DNA of 64,000 nucleotides from Candidatus Mediterraneibacter avicola (GTDB lineage Bacteria; Bacillota; Clostridia; Lachnospirales; Lachnospiraceae), in the NCBI GenBank assembly GCA_019115385.1, contig DXDR01000080.1, positions 1-64,000 of the forward strand, given 5' to 3'. Below, one piece after another: positions 23,337-32,911 of the stretch. The position numbers and the translations under genes were made by a program. Each line of letters begins with the position of its first letter. Positions within the stretch are counted from its first letter, which is position 1. The notes beneath the pieces were generated by a model. It was given only the letters and a program-made list of their open reading frames with translations. It was not told the origin of the DNA and searched no databases.

Positions 23337-24294
23337 CTGTATCTCCTTCCTTTTTCCGGCTCTTCCGCTCTCTTCCTCCTTCCGGCGCCGCAGAAAGCGG
23401 TTGGTTCAGGGGATTCAGTTCATCCCCGCTGTACACCTGGTATTCATCCCAGATCTCTTCCAGAGACTCCAGCGTGGTGACCACCTCTTTCTGCTTCTTC
23501 ATGCACAGGGCTACGATCAGAGCGTTGATCACACTCAGGGGTGCAACGAGGGAATCTACAATAGAGGCCATATCCGAGCGCGCGATCAGATTGCAGGAGG
23601 AATACAAATTCATGGGGGAATGCACACTGTCTGTCAGGGTAATGACCTTGGCCTTTCTGTTGCTGGCAAACTCCAGCGCCTTAAGCGTACGCATGGAGTA
23701 TCTGGGGAAGCTGATGCCTATGATCACATCATTGCTGCCGATCCTGATAAGCTGCTCAAAAATCTCGCTGGAACTGTTTGTTGTAACTGCGGTCACATTT
23801 TCACAGACCAGGTTGAGATAAAAGCTTAAAAATGACGCAAGCGGAGCACAGCTTCTGATCCCGATCACATAAATCTTATCCGCATCCAGAATCGTATCGA
23901 TAGCCAGATCAAACGCCTTGTGGTCAATGCTGTTTAAGGTAAGCTTTATTTTTTCGATATCTGACTGCAGGACTGTCTGCAGGATCTCACTCTGCGTGAT
24001 CCTCCCATAAGTTACTTCCATCCTCTGGATTGAATTCAGCTTATTGCGCACAAGCTCTTCCAGCGCTTTTTGAAACCCGGGATATCCTTTATATCCCAAC
24101 TGGGTGGCAAATCGTACTACCGTGGATTCGCTTACCCCTACGATCTCTCCGAGGCGGGCCGCAGTAAGGAAAACGGCTTTATCGTAATTGCTGCATACAT
24201 AATCGGCCAGCCGGCGCTGCCCTTTGCTCATCGTGCTATATTTTTCTTCAATCCGTATAATTAATTCATTTGTTGTATTTTCCGATGTTTCCAT
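23329..24294 (-). CDS. MurR/RpiR-family transcriptional regulator
   Basis: 321 residues from the ATG at 24294 (CAGGAATTAGAT upstream). The N-terminal HTH_6 domain includes MSKGQRRLADYVCSNYDKA and GVSESTVVRFATQLGYKGY. The SIS sugar-phosphate-binding domain covers about 120-260 (IYVIGIRSCAPLASFLSFYL, VIIGISFPRYSMRTLKALEF). A charged C-terminal extension of about 40 residues follows. Such regulators sense phosphosugars and control sugar or amino-sugar genes; no sugar gene is close, so the targets are unknown. It is linked to an aminopeptidase upstream and a flavoprotein downstream. Confidence 0.93.
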   Translation of the reverse strand: METSENTTNELIIRIEEKYSTMSKGQRRLADYVCSNYDKAVFLTAARLGEIVGVSESTVVRFATQLGYKGYPGFQKALEELVRNKLNSIQRMEVTYGRITQSEILQTVLQSDIEKIKLTLNSIDHKAFDLAIDTILDADKIYVIGIRSCAPLASFLSFYLNLVCENVTAVTTNSSSEIFEQLIRIGSNDVIIGISFPRYSMRTLKALEFASNRKAKVITLTDSVHSPMNLYSSCNLIARSDMASIVDSLVAPLSVINALIVALCMKKQKEVVTTLESLEEIWDEYQVYSGDELNPLNQPLSAAPEGGRERKSRKKEGDTDE

Positions 24295-24313
24295 ATCTAA
24301 TTCCTGCCATTTT

Positions 24314-26098
24314 TTATATTGGCCTGACGGCATGACGCAGCCAGGACTTTTCTTCTTCATTCAGATAAGGGGATATCTGTTCATAAACTTTCCTGTGATA
24401 TGTGTTGAGCATTTCCCTTTCCTCTTCGGTCATGCATCCGGGCAGAAGAGCGTCCAGATCTACCGGGACAAAGGTCAATACCTCAAAACGCAGGAACTGC
24501 CCGTATTCATTCTCTGTATCTCTGCGCACAAGGAGCTCATTTTCCAGGCGGATTCCATGGGATCCCTCGATATAGATTCCCGGCTCGTCCGTGATCACCA
24601 TATTTTCTTCAAATATCTGAGCCGGCCGGCTGCCTTCGCGCCACCTAAAATTGATAGGCGGCTCGTGGATATTCAGAAGATATCCTACTCCGTGTCCGGT
24701 CCCGTGATTAAAATTAAGCCGTTCCTTCCAGAACACCTCCCGTGCCAGAGCATCCAGCGTCACGCCGCTGGAGCCGTGGAGAAAAACTGCGTCTGACAGT
24801 CGCAGCATGGCCCGTGCCACGAGAGTAAAATGTTTTTTCTGATCCTCAGGGATATCGCCCAGAGCCACCGTTCTTGTAATATCTGTGGACCCTTCCAGGT
24901 AATGTCCTCCCGTATCGCTTAAATACAGTTCTCCTTCTTTCAGTTCCGTGTCTGACTCTTCAGTGGCGCTGTAGTGCACAATGGCCCCGTGCGCCCCCGC
25001 CGCGCTGATAGGCGCGAAACTCGGCCCCAGGAATCCTTCCTGCTCTGCCCGGAATTCTTCCAGCTTTCTGGCTGCTGTGAGTTCTGTTATGGGAATCTTT
25101 CCGATATTCTTCTTCAGCCAGTAAAGAAACTTTGTGTGGGCAATTCCGTCCTTTCGGTGGGCTCTGCGGATATTCTCCGCCTCCGTATCGTTTTTCACAC
25201 ACTTCATAAGGATAGACGGATTTTCTTTCTTTATGATCTCTGCCGTCCGGGGAATGCTGTGATACAGGGCATAATTTGTCCGCACAGGGTCCAGGAGGAT
25301 ACGCCTGTCAGACAGTTCCTCCGCCGCCTGATATACAGATTCATAAGGACAGATACTGATCTGGTTTTCTTCCAGCATTTTCACTACATCTTCCGGAAAC
25401 TTTTCTGCATCTGTAAAAATCCTTCCGCCTTTCTCATCGATCAGAGCAAAGGCAAGCACCACAGGGCAGAACGCCACATCATTTCCGCGAATGTTAAATA
25501 ACCATGCGATATCGTCCAGGCTGGACAGAAGGTGGACATCCGCATTGACCGACTCCATCTTTTCCCGGACACGCTGAAGCTTGGAGGAAACGCCCTCACC
25601 TGTATACACTTCGTCCAAAAGATATACCGGTTCCGCCGGGATCGGCGGTCTGTCTTTCCAGAACCGTCCGGCCAGATCGTAAAGCGGCTGGACAGATCCG
25701 CCTTTCTTCTCTGCGATCTCGCTGTATCTCATTCCCTCGGCAAGTCCCATGACGCGTCCGTCGAAACCGATCACGCCCCCTTCCGGGAGTTCTTTTTCAA
25801 AAAACTCTTCTATTGTATCAATATCAGGCTCACCCATGCGGAACAGCCGGACTCCCGTCTCCTTCAGCTGCTCTTCTGCCTGGATAAAATATCTTCCGTC
25901 CGTCCACAGTCCGGCCTTATCTCTGGTAAATACCGCAGTTCCCGCAGATCCGGTAAAACCGGTAAGATACTGTCTCGTCTTAAAATATTCCCCCACATAT
26001 TCGCTCCCATGGTAATCAGCGGAAGGGACAATATAAATATCAATGCCTTCCCGCTCCATTTCCCGGCGCAGGCATCTGATCCTGTCGGCAATCTTCAT
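24314..26098 (-). CDS. Aminopeptidase P family protein (Xaa-Pro aminopeptidase, M24)
   Basis: 594 residues from the ATG at 26098, with GGGAGGATC upstream. Two creatinase-like N-terminal domains (IPSADYHGSEYVGEYFKTRQ) precede the pita-bread catalytic domain. Its dimetal ligands are visible: two Asp in LSDTGGHYLEGSTDITRT, His in FNHGTGHGVGYLLNIHE, and Glu in ITDEPGIYIEG and IRLENELLV. It removes an N-terminal residue next to Pro, in the cytoplasm. The length matches the long three-domain form seen in clostridia and eukaryotes. Confidence 0.95.
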   Translation of the reverse strand: MKIADRIRCLRREMEREGIDIYIVPSADYHGSEYVGEYFKTRQYLTGFTGSAGTAVFTRDKAGLWTDGRYFIQAEEQLKETGVRLFRMGEPDIDTIEEFFEKELPEGGVIGFDGRVMGLAEGMRYSEIAEKKGGSVQPLYDLAGRFWKDRPPIPAEPVYLLDEVYTGEGVSSKLQRVREKMESVNADVHLLSSLDDIAWLFNIRGNDVAFCPVVLAFALIDEKGGRIFTDAEKFPEDVVKMLEENQISICPYESVYQAAEELSDRRILLDPVRTNYALYHSIPRTAEIIKKENPSILMKCVKNDTEAENIRRAHRKDGIAHTKFLYWLKKNIGKIPITELTAARKLEEFRAEQEGFLGPSFAPISAAGAHGAIVHYSATEESDTELKEGELYLSDTGGHYLEGSTDITRTVALGDIPEDQKKHFTLVARAMLRLSDAVFLHGSSGVTLDALAREVFWKERLNFNHGTGHGVGYLLNIHEPPINFRWREGSRPAQIFEENMVITDEPGIYIEGSHGIRLENELLVRRDTENEYGQFLRFEVLTFVPVDLDALLPGCMTEEEREMLNTYHRKVYEQISPYLNEEEKSWLRHAVRPI

Positions 26099-26174
26099 AA
26101 AAGATCCTCCCATTTGCAAAATCATAAACATAATAACACCAAACACAAGAGGATGCAAATTTAGATTTGCGCAT

Positions 26175-26282
26175 TAGAAAAACAGAAAACCTGACAGCAG
26201 GCATCAAAATTTACATCAGGATTGTCTAAGCGGAACGCGAGTTCCCTGCTGTAAATTTTGCTTTTAGCCTGTCGTCAGGTTT
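26175..26282 (-). terminator. Long structured terminator of leuA
   Basis: A 16-base outer stem (26267-26282 with 26187-26202, two mismatches) encloses a perfect inner 9-bp stem (GTAAATTTT with AAAATTTAC, 26251-26259 and 26206-26214) and a small GGAAC-TCGC-GTTCC hairpin at the tip. On the minus strand it is followed by TTTTCTGTTTTTC. It starts ten bases after the leuA stop. Far larger than an ordinary terminator. Confidence 0.7.
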
Positions 26283-26291
26283 CTCTGGTTT

Positions 26292-28280
26292 TTACTTGCG
26301 GTTGCGGTACTGCACCGGTGTTATGTTATACATTTTTTTGAATATGCGGTTAAAGTGCTCTACATTCTGATAGCCCACGGATTCTGCGATACTCTCAACG
26401 GTAGCGCTGCTGCTCTTTAACATTGCGCGGGCTTTTTTCATCCTTACCTTTTTCAGGATATCCCCGAATGTCATGCCTGATTTCTCCTTGATATATTTCG
26501 AGAGATAAGGCTTGGAGAGGAAAAACTTTTCCGCCAGATCGTCCAGAGTTACGTCTTTATAGTTGGCGTAAATGTAATTGGTGATCTCAAGAAGGCGTTC
26601 GTCTTTATTTACCTGTGATTCTGTGATCTCTTTAATCTTATTTACCGCAACAACCAGAGCTTCAATGGATGCCTTGATGATATCGGGATCGATTCCCACG
26701 CCCCAGTAGCGTTTCTTGTTGCAGATGACGCCCACATAGGCGACAGCTCTTGACGAGGAACCTTTTGTCAGGGAATGTTCTTCGTAGAAGGCCAGTTCGT
26801 AGCTAACGTCAAAGTAATGCTTGATCGCGTTGCTCACTGCGTCCAGACGTCCGTTTCCAACTCCCGTGATCTTGCGGTTATTGCCGTTGTGGTGAATCGT
26901 CGCATCCGCGACAATGCCGTCCTCCTGCTTGAAGTGGCATTCGTCTACGGTAAATACAGGTTTTGTATTGATGTAATTGTCTTCGAAAATATGGTATACC
27001 CAGTCCGGTGTAAGTTCTTTGTGCGCCTTGTCGGACACATCTTTTACAAGATATCCCACTTCCTCTTTCATCTTTTCCGGAAGGCTGATGCCGAAACTCT
27101 GCTTCAGAATATAGTTGACGCCGCCCTTTCCTGACTGGCTGTTGATCCGGATGACATCCGAGTCATATCTTCTGCCCACGTCCTGGGGATCAATGGGAAG
27201 ATACGGAACAGTCCATTTGTCGCACTTGTGTTCTTCCCTCCATGCCATTCCTTTTGCGATGGCATCCTGGTGAGAACCGGAAAAAGCGGTAAATACCAGT
27301 TCTCCTGCGTAGGGCTGACGGGGAGATACTTTCATCCTGGTGACCCGTTCGTACACTTCACAGATGTCGCTCATATTGGAAAAATCCAGTCCCGGATTGA
27401 CGCCCTGGGAAAACATGTTCATGGCGAGCGTAATGATATCTACGTTGCCGGTGCGCTCTCCGTTGCCAAAAAGCGTTCCCTCGATCCTGTCTGCTCCGGC
27501 GAGGATGCCAAGTTCTGCGTCACTGATGCCGGATCCTCTGTCATTGTGCGGATGAAGGGAGAGGATCACACTTTCCCTGTGAAGGAGGTGTTTATTGAAA
27601 TATTCCACCTGGCTTGCAAATACGTGGGGCATTGCATTTTCCACAGTGGTCGGAAGGTTGATGATCGCTTTATTCTCTGGAGTGGGGCTCCAGATATCAA
27701 GAACCGCATTGCAGACCTCCAGCGCGTAATCTACTTCTGTGCCCTGGAAACTTTCCGGGCTGTATTCAAAAGTAAAATTGCCGGATGTCTGTTCGGCCAG
27801 TTCCTTCAAAAGTGCGGCGCCGTCTATGGCGATCTGTTTGATCTGTTCTTTGTTCTTTTTAAACACCTGCTCTCTCTGCGCCACAGAGGTGGAATTGTAC
27901 ACATGGATAATGGCGTGGGGAGCGCCTTTGACCGCCTCAAAAGTCCTCTTGATAATATGTTCTCTCGCCTGGGTGAGCACCTGGATGGTCACATCGTCAG
28001 GAATCATATTCTGCTCGATCAGTGTTCTTAAAAACTGATATTCCGTCTCGGATGCTGCGGGAAATCCCACTTCGATCACCTTAAATCCCACATCTACAAG
28101 AAGCTGGAAAAACTCAAGCTTTTCGTCCAGGCTCATAGGCTCGATCAGGGCCTGGTTGCCGTCTCTTAAATCAACGCTGCACCAGATCGGCGGCTTATCG
28201 ACAGCATCCTTTTTGACCCAGTCATAGCAGGGTTCCGGCGGCATAAAATAAGTTTTTTCATACTTCTTCCAATTTTCCAT
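26292..28280 (-). CDS. leuA: 2-isopropylmalate synthase fused to an AraC-type DNA-binding domain
   Basis: 662 residues. Residues 1 to about 557 are a complete long-form Leu[17 protein letters not shown] with the metal and 2-ketoisovalerate site, [36 protein letters not shown], and a C-terminal allosteric region with [16 protein letters not shown]. Residues 558-662 are an AraC/XylS helix-turn-helix pair: [20 protein letters not shown] and [20 protein letters not shown], ending [10 protein letters not shown]. The enzyme makes 2-isopropylmalate, the first committed step to leucine. The fusion suggests a leucine-responsive enzyme that may also bind DNA; this is inference. The gene is single, with AAGGAGATGCACAATT before the ATG and no T-box seen upstream. 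Confidence 0.96.
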   Translation of the reverse strand: MENWKKYEKTYFMPPEPCYDWVKKDAVDKPPIWCSVDLRDGNQALIEPMSLDEKLEFFQLLVDVGFKVIEVGFPAASETEYQFLRTLIEQNMIPDDVTIQVLTQAREHIIKRTFEAVKGAPHAIIHVYNSTSVAQREQVFKKNKEQIKQIAIDGAALLKELAEQTSGNFTFEYSPESFQGTEVDYALEVCNAVLDIWSPTPENKAIINLPTTVENAMPHVFASQVEYFNKHLLHRESVILSLHPHNDRGSGISDAELGILAGADRIEGTLFGNGERTGNVDIITLAMNMFSQGVNPGLDFSNMSDICEVYERVTRMKVSPRQPYAGELVFTAFSGSHQDAIAKGMAWREEHKCDKWTVPYLPIDPQDVGRRYDSDVIRINSQSGKGGVNYILKQSFGISLPEKMKEEVGYLVKDVSDKAHKELTPDWVYHIFEDNYINTKPVFTVDECHFKQEDGIVADATIHHNGNNRKITGVGNGRLDAVSNAIKHYFDVSYELAFYEEHSLTKGSSSRAVAYVGVICNKKRYWGVGIDPDIIKASIEALVVAVNKIKEITESQVNKDERLLEITNYIYANYKDVTLDDLAEKFFLSKPYLSKYIKEKSGMTFGDILKKVRMKKARAMLKSSSATVESIAESVGYQNVEHFNRIFKKMYNITPVQYRNRK

Positions 28281-28456
28281 AATTGTGCATCTCCTTATAT
28301 TTCATCAATTTTATTGTTTTATTTTATCTTCACCTATCCTAACACAGGTTATCAGTCTCTGCCAGTGACAAAATTAATCATTTCAGTTGATTTATTTTAA
28401 TGCATCAATATGACTCCCAATATTTATTTGGGGTTTCAACGCCGGTTGTTTCTTAA

Positions 28457-29677
28457 TCAGATCCCAAGGAAAAAACGGTCTTTCAGCCAGTCGGCGCATA
28501 CCGAAAATGTCCTCTCTTCCACTTCCTGTCCGGCTATGACAGGGCATTCCAGCAAAAGAGTGCCGTCCAGAGTGTAGCGGACGGTTCCCAGTTCTTCGCC
28601 TTCCTTGACCGGGGCCTCCACAGATTCGGGAACGTTCCACTCTTCCATGATTTCTTCGCCTTTTCTCACAAGCGCGGAAGGAGGCCGGGCAGCAGGCAGC
28701 AGAGAAATGGATTCCGAACGTTCAGCCGGAAAATCCACGGAAACTGCATTTTCCACGAGAATCTGCCGCTCCCTGGATTCTGCGCCGGCGGTCTGATAGA
28801 AATAGTTCTCCAGTCCGTAGGTCATTAATTTTCTGGTGTCTGACCACTTATAACTTTTTGCATTTGGCCACCCGCAGGCGAGAAGCGCCACAATAAACGT
28901 CCGGTCATCCTGCCGGAGGGCTCCCACATAGCAATATCCGGCGTCTGCGGTAAATCCGGTCTTCCCTGAAAGAGCCCCCTCCATCATGTTTAAAAATGCA
29001 TTGTGATTTGTACACTGAAAGGAACGGCTTTTACTGGTATCTGAAAAAGAATAAGCAGCAGTCTGTGTAATGTCAAGAAACTGGTTTTTATTCGGAGAAT
29101 CCATGATGCAGTACTTCATGATCCGCGCCAGATCCTCAGCAGTCGTGTGATGGACTCCTTCTTCATCCTGGGCATCAAGTCCGTTCGGCGTTATAAAATA
29201 TGTATGAAGGCATCCCAGTTCCGCAGCCTTTTTGTTCATCAGTCCTGCAAACTCCTCTGTGCTTCCTCCAACATGCTCTGCAATGGCTACCGCTGAATCA
29301 TTGTGAGACTCAAGCATGAGAGAATACAGCAGATCTTTTAGAACGTAAGTCTCCCCTTCCCGCATACCCAGTTTTACCTCCGGCTGTCCCGCAGCGTTTT
29401 TGCTCACTTCAACTGTATCTGTCAGATCGCCGTTTTCAAGGGTGAGAATGCACGTCATTATCTTTGTCGTGCTTGCCATAGGCCGTTCTTTTTGTCCACT
29501 TTTTGCAAATAAAATACGCCCCGAGTCCGCGTCCATCAGGACCGCCGACTGGGCGTATAAATCTGAAGGTTTTATTTCCTGCTGCTCCGCTTCTGCATCA
29601 AGCGGCAATTTCACGGATACCGCCACAAAAACTGCGGTAAGAAATATAGAGAATAACGTCTTCCATTTTTTTATCAT
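28457..29677 (-). CDS. Serine-type D-alanyl-D-alanine carboxypeptidase (PBP5/DacF type)
   Basis: 406 residues. A signal peptide (LFSIFLTAVFVAVSVKLPLDAEA) precedes the peptidase S11 domain with ASTTKIM (catalytic Ser), SHN (about residue 124) and SGKTGFT. The C-terminal PBP5-like beta domain covers about 300-395. No clear C-terminal amphipathic anchor is seen. It trims the terminal D-Ala of peptidoglycan stem peptides outside the cell. It lies behind scpAB; DacF-type genes near scpAB are common in spore formers. It is a paralogue of the gene at 32912-34150. Confidence 0.94.
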   Translation of the reverse strand: MIKKWKTLFSIFLTAVFVAVSVKLPLDAEAEQQEIKPSDLYAQSAVLMDADSGRILFAKSGQKERPMASTTKIMTCILTLENGDLTDTVEVSKNAAGQPEVKLGMREGETYVLKDLLYSLMLESHNDSAVAIAEHVGGSTEEFAGLMNKKAAELGCLHTYFITPNGLDAQDEEGVHHTTAEDLARIMKYCIMDSPNKNQFLDITQTAAYSFSDTSKSRSFQCTNHNAFLNMMEGALSGKTGFTADAGYCYVGALRQDDRTFIVALLACGWPNAKSYKWSDTRKLMTYGLENYFYQTAGAESRERQILVENAVSVDFPAERSESISLLPAARPPSALVRKGEEIMEEWNVPESVEAPVKEGEELGTVRYTLDGTLLLECPVIAGQEVEERTFSVCADWLKDRFFLGI

Positions 29678-29756
29678 GTGCGGATCTCTCCTGGCGTCGG
29701 TTCCTTTTACTAATCAATCTATGACTTGAACCTGTCTGATAGAACCGCGCCCGCAT

Positions 29757-30326
29757 TCAGACATCCAGGGTAAGCTGCGCTTCCTCCTCTGCTTCTTCTT
29801 TAAAATGCTCGATCTGATCTGTATTGAGAGTCGGAAGTTCGTCCAGGGACTGCACGTTAAACCGGCGAAGGAATTCCTCCGTAGTGCCAAAAAGCAGAGG
29901 CCTGCCTGGAGCATCCAGTCTGCCCGTCTCCTCTACAAGTCCGTATTCTACCAGTTTGTTCACTGCATGGTCGGACTTTACCCCGCGGATCTTTTCAATC
30001 TCCAGTCTGGTCACCGGCTGACGATAAGCGATAATAGACAGAGTTTCAAGGAGGACGTCTGTGAGGACATACCGTTTCGGCTGCTTTGCCACGCGGATCA
30101 GATACTCGTACATCTCTTTTTTCGTACACATCTGAAACGAATTTTCCAGCTCGATAATGCGGACGCCCCTGTCTTCTTCCTCACAGCGGTCCATCAGGCT
30201 GTGAATGATCTTCCGGGTCGTATCCTCGTCGTGTTCAATGGCCGCTGCAATTTTTTCCAGTTCCACAGAATCTCCCATTGTAAAAAGGATAGCCTCCACC
30301 GCTGCCTGGAGTCTGTTAATTTCCAT
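29757..30326 (-). CDS. scpB: Segregation and condensation protein ScpB
   Basis: 189 residues from the ATG at 30326, which overlaps the end of scpA by 11 bases; a TTG seven codons upstream is a weaker choice. Two winged-helix domains are visible: RLQAAVEAILFTMGDSVELE and ETLSIIAYRQPVTRLEIEKI with KSDHAVNKLVEYGLVEETG. ScpB binds ScpA and the SMC head to form the bacterial condensin complex. An acidic tail (EEAEEEAQLTLDV) ends the protein. Order scpA-scpB is standard. Confidence 0.96.
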   Translation of the reverse strand: MEINRLQAAVEAILFTMGDSVELEKIAAAIEHDEDTTRKIIHSLMDRCEEEDRGVRIIELENSFQMCTKKEMYEYLIRVAKQPKRYVLTDVLLETLSIIAYRQPVTRLEIEKIRGVKSDHAVNKLVEYGLVEETGRLDAPGRPLLFGTTEEFLRRFNVQSLDELPTLNTDQIEHFKEEAEEEAQLTLDV

Positions 30327-31074
30327 TTTTGTCTTCCGTCCTTTCAATCATAATCTCTCCGAATGTACTTTCCTGCTCTACACGGATCTCGCCCAGCTTC
30401 ATCATTTCCAGCATTGCAAGGAAGGTAACAACAATCTGCATCCTGCTTTTCTGGTTTTCAAGCATCTGCCGGAAGCTGAAGCTTCGATGAGTTTTCAGAT
30501 ACTCATGGATATAGTCCAGACGCTCTGACAGAGAGACCTCTTCTTTTTCAATCTTACCGAACCGGCTTCTCACCGGGTCAATCTTGTCATTCTGCCGCTT
30601 CATGACTTCACGGAAAATTCCGCTGAGCCTGGAAAGCGTCAGGCCGTCCAGAAGCCTGTCCAGATCCACCGGTTCCACATATTCCATTACTTCTTCCGGC
30701 ACGTCAGGGCTGCGGTAAAGGATCATATCTGAATCAGTCTGGCGTTCTTTCAGTTCTTCTGCCATATACTTGTACATCTTATACTGGAGAAGCTGTTCCA
30801 CCAGTTCCCGGCGGGGATCGTCCTCCTCGCCTTCCTCGGTTACTTCTTTTGGCAGCAGCATCCTGCATTTAATATCAAGCAAAGTGGCCGCCATGACAAG
30901 AAATTCACTCATCACATTTAAGTCTTCCCTCTGCATCTGGCGGATGTAGTCCATATACTGATTCGTGATTTCCACGATCGGTATATCATATATATCTATT
31001 TTATTTTTTTCGATCAAATGAAGCAGAAGGTCGAGCGGGCCTTCAAATGCCTCCAGTTTTACCGGTATTCCCAT
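30316..31074 (-). CDS. scpA: Segregation and condensation protein ScpA (kleisin)
   Basis: 252 residues. The N-terminal kleisin helix bundle (FEGPLDLLLHLIEKNKIDIYDI, ITNQYMDYIRQM, MAATLLDIKCRMLLP) contacts SMC and the C-terminal winged helix (VTFLAMLEMMKLGEIRVEQE) closes the ring. An ACAGGAGACATT site precedes the ATG. The promoter lies at 31187-31215, and the leader contains a GC-rich hairpin. ScpA bridges the SMC heads in chromosome condensation. Confidence 0.97.
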   Translation of the reverse strand: MGIPVKLEAFEGPLDLLLHLIEKNKIDIYDIPIVEITNQYMDYIRQMQREDLNVMSEFLVMAATLLDIKCRMLLPKEVTEEGEEDDPRRELVEQLLQYKMYKYMAEELKERQTDSDMILYRSPDVPEEVMEYVEPVDLDRLLDGLTLSRLSGIFREVMKRQNDKIDPVRSRFGKIEKEEVSLSERLDYIHEYLKTHRSFSFRQMLENQKSRMQIVVTFLAMLEMMKLGEIRVEQESTFGEIMIERTEDKNGN

Positions 31075-31107
31075 AATGTCTCCTGTTTTTGCATAGCCAG
31101 GCAGAAC

Positions 31108-31148
31108 GGCCGGGATCGCGCAGCGGGCTTCTGCCCGCCTGCCGGCCC
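31108..31148 (-). promoter_or_regulatory. GC-rich leader hairpin of scpA mRNA
   Basis: GGCCGG (31108-31113) pairs with CCGGCC (31143-31148) and an inner GCGGGC (31123-31128) pairs with GCCCGC (31133-31138) around a four-base loop. It lies between the promoter and the scpA start. It has a T-tract only on the plus strand, where nothing upstream would be terminated. A translational or stability role is inferred. Confidence 0.4.
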
Positions 31149-31186
31149 TTTTTCCACTGCCCGGCGCTGTCTCATACGTCTAAATA

Positions 31187-31215
31187 TTATACGAGAATCC
31201 GCCAGGTTTTACAAT
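31187..31215 (-). promoter_or_regulatory. Promoter of scpAB
   Basis: On the minus strand TTGTAA (31215-31210) and a perfect TATAAT (31192-31187) with a 17-base spacer. The -35 overlaps the stop codon of the upstream phosphoesterase gene. The leader to the scpA ATG would be about 105 bases. Confidence 0.68.
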
Positions 31216-32126
31216 ATTTTTTTCTCCATGGCTGGTTCCAGAGAAATGGAAACAAGTTCCGGCGTGTTAAAAAGCCGCAGATGGATGGTATGTGTTCCCA
31301 GCCCTCTGCTTACGATCACTGTCTGATCACCCTCCAGAGTCAGTTCCCCTGAATATCTGGGGAACAGAAATGCCTGAGGAGAGATCACTCCGCCCAGGCC
31401 GGGGATCCTGACAATCCCTCCATGGAGATGGCCGGATAAGATCAGATCCGCGCCCCAGGCTTTATAGGCGTCCATATATGCAGGATTGTGAGCCAGCAGG
31501 ATACGATACGCCGCTTGTGGTGTGACGCGGTCCTGACTACCGGCTTGATCTCCGGCCAGATTTCCTATATCCTGCGATGTAACATTAGCCTTTTTCATCT
31601 TCCGGTAAGTTTCCAGAGGAAGCTCCACAGCACAGATATCCAGAGTAGTCTGCCCTATGCGCACTGTCTCTGTCTCATTCTCGAGAAAGACAACCCCGGC
31701 CTCCTCCAGCACGGTCTTATAGTCTGCATAAGAATAGGAATATTCTTTCGGATTTTCCTTCATCCGCTGCTCATGATTGCCGTTTGCATAATATACCGGG
31801 CAGATGGCAGGAAGCTTTCGCACGAATTTTAATGCAGGTTCATAGGATACCCGGTCCTTTCCCACGAGCATGTCTCCTCCGATCAGGATCAGATCCGGCC
31901 ATTCCGTCCGAAGAGCCTGATACAGGTTCTCATTTTCCCTTCCGTACTCCCTGTTGTGCAGATCTGACAGGAAGACGATTTTTACCGTCTTCCCGCCCGC
32001 CGGAAATTTTTCTGATTTGATGGAATATTTTGTCACCTTAAAGGTATGGAGTTCCCGGTATATTTCGGCTGCAGTCACAACTGCCAGAGCGGCCAGGATC
32101 GTCAGAACGATCTGAACCGCCGTCAC
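31209..32126 (-). CDS. Membrane-anchored metallophosphoesterase (YaeI/YkuE type)
   Basis: 305 residues from a GTG whose GTGA overlaps the deoC stop. One N-terminal membrane helix ([20 protein letters not shown]) precedes a calcineurin-like domain. Metal ligands are [42 protein letters not shown] and [17 protein letters not shown]. YaeI-like enzymes hydrolyse lipid-linked or small phosphodiesters near the membrane; the substrate here is unknown. Co-transcribed with deoC. Confidence 0.92.
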   Translation of the reverse strand: MTAVQIVLTILAALAVVTAAEIYRELHTFKVTKYSIKSEKFPAGGKTVKIVFLSDLHNREYGRENENLYQALRTEWPDLILIGGDMLVGKDRVSYEPALKFVRKLPAICPVYYANGNHEQRMKENPKEYSYSYADYKTVLEEAGVVFLENETETVRIGQTTLDICAVELPLETYRKMKKANVTSQDIGNLAGDQAGSQDRVTPQAAYRILLAHNPAYMDAYKAWGADLILSGHLHGGIVRIPGLGGVISPQAFLFPRYSGELTLEGDQTVIVSRGLGTHTIHLRLFNTPELVSISLEPAMEKKIL

Positions 32127-32791
32127 ACCGTCTCCTGTCCGGCAGTCTGCTCTTTCATGATCGAGACTCCTGCGCTTGCGCCGATCCTGTCTGCTCCCGC
32201 CGCAGCCATGGCCTGCACATCTGCCAGTGTGCGGATGCCGCCGGATGCTTTCACTCCTGCTTTATCCCCCACCGTACGGCGCATCAGGGCGACATCCTCA
32301 GCAGTAGCCCCTCCGGTAGAAAAGCCGGTAGAAGTTTTTACATAGTCAGCGTTTGCCTCCAGGCAGATCCGGCACGCTTTTTCAATTTCTTCTTTTGTCA
32401 GCAGACAGGTCTCCAGAATAACCTTCACAAGGGCTTTCCCCTGCGCCGCTTCCACAACAGAGGAAATATCCTGTCTCACATAATCCCAGTCCCCGCTTTT
32501 TATCATCCCCACATGGATGACCATATCCAGTTCCTCCGCTCCGTCAGCCACAGCCGCTCTGGCTTCCGCCGCCTTGCCCGCGGTGGACATGGCCCCCAGC
32601 GGGAACCCGATCACGGTGCACACTTTAACAGCTGAGCCTTTCAGAAGAGAGGCGCAGTAATATACAAATGAGGAGTTGACACATACGGAATGAAATCCGT
32701 ACTCCACAGCCTCCTGGCACAGTTTTTTTACTTGTTCTTTCGAAGCTTCCGGCTTCAGCAGTGTATGGTCGATCATGCCCGCAAAATTCAT
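32123..32791 (-). CDS. deoC: Deoxyribose-phosphate aldolase
   Basis: 222 residues. The TIM barrel has [48 protein letters not shown] and [14 protein letters not shown], the last carrying the Schiff-base Lys. [17 protein letters not shown] holds the phosphate site. It splits 2-deoxyribose 5-phosphate to acetaldehyde and glyceraldehyde 3-phosphate in deoxynucleoside breakdown. ACAGGAGGATAATAAA precedes the ATG; the promoter lies at 32826-32855. Confidence 0.97.
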   Translation of the reverse strand: MNFAGMIDHTLLKPEASKEQVKKLCQEAVEYGFHSVCVNSSFVYYCASLLKGSAVKVCTVIGFPLGAMSTAGKAAEARAAVADGAEELDMVIHVGMIKSGDWDYVRQDISSVVEAAQGKALVKVILETCLLTKEEIEKACRICLEANADYVKTSTGFSTGGATAEDVALMRRTVGDKAGVKASGGIRTLADVQAMAAAGADRIGASAGVSIMKEQTAGQETV

Positions 32792-32825
32792 TTTATTATC
32801 CTCCTGTATGTTTTCTACGGCTTAT

Positions 32826-32855
32826 ATTATAAGCCATAGCGCAGCAGGGACACAA
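32826..32855 (-). promoter_or_regulatory. Promoter of deoC operon
   Basis: TTGTGT (32855-32850) and a perfect TATAAT (32831-32826) with an 18-base spacer on the minus strand. The -10 sits in an AT-rich palindrome (GGCTTATA/TATAAGCC) that may bind a regulator. Confidence 0.6.
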
Positions 32856-32911
32856 GCTTTTTATCGCCCGGCTTTTTCCTCCCGGCCCCATCCGGCAGGG
32901 TATGCCGGCGG

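Noticed and set aside
28281-28456. A T-box leucine leader upstream of leuA
   Set aside because: No AGGGTGG-like T-box core, no antiterminator/terminator pair and only 176 bases of AT-rich DNA are present.
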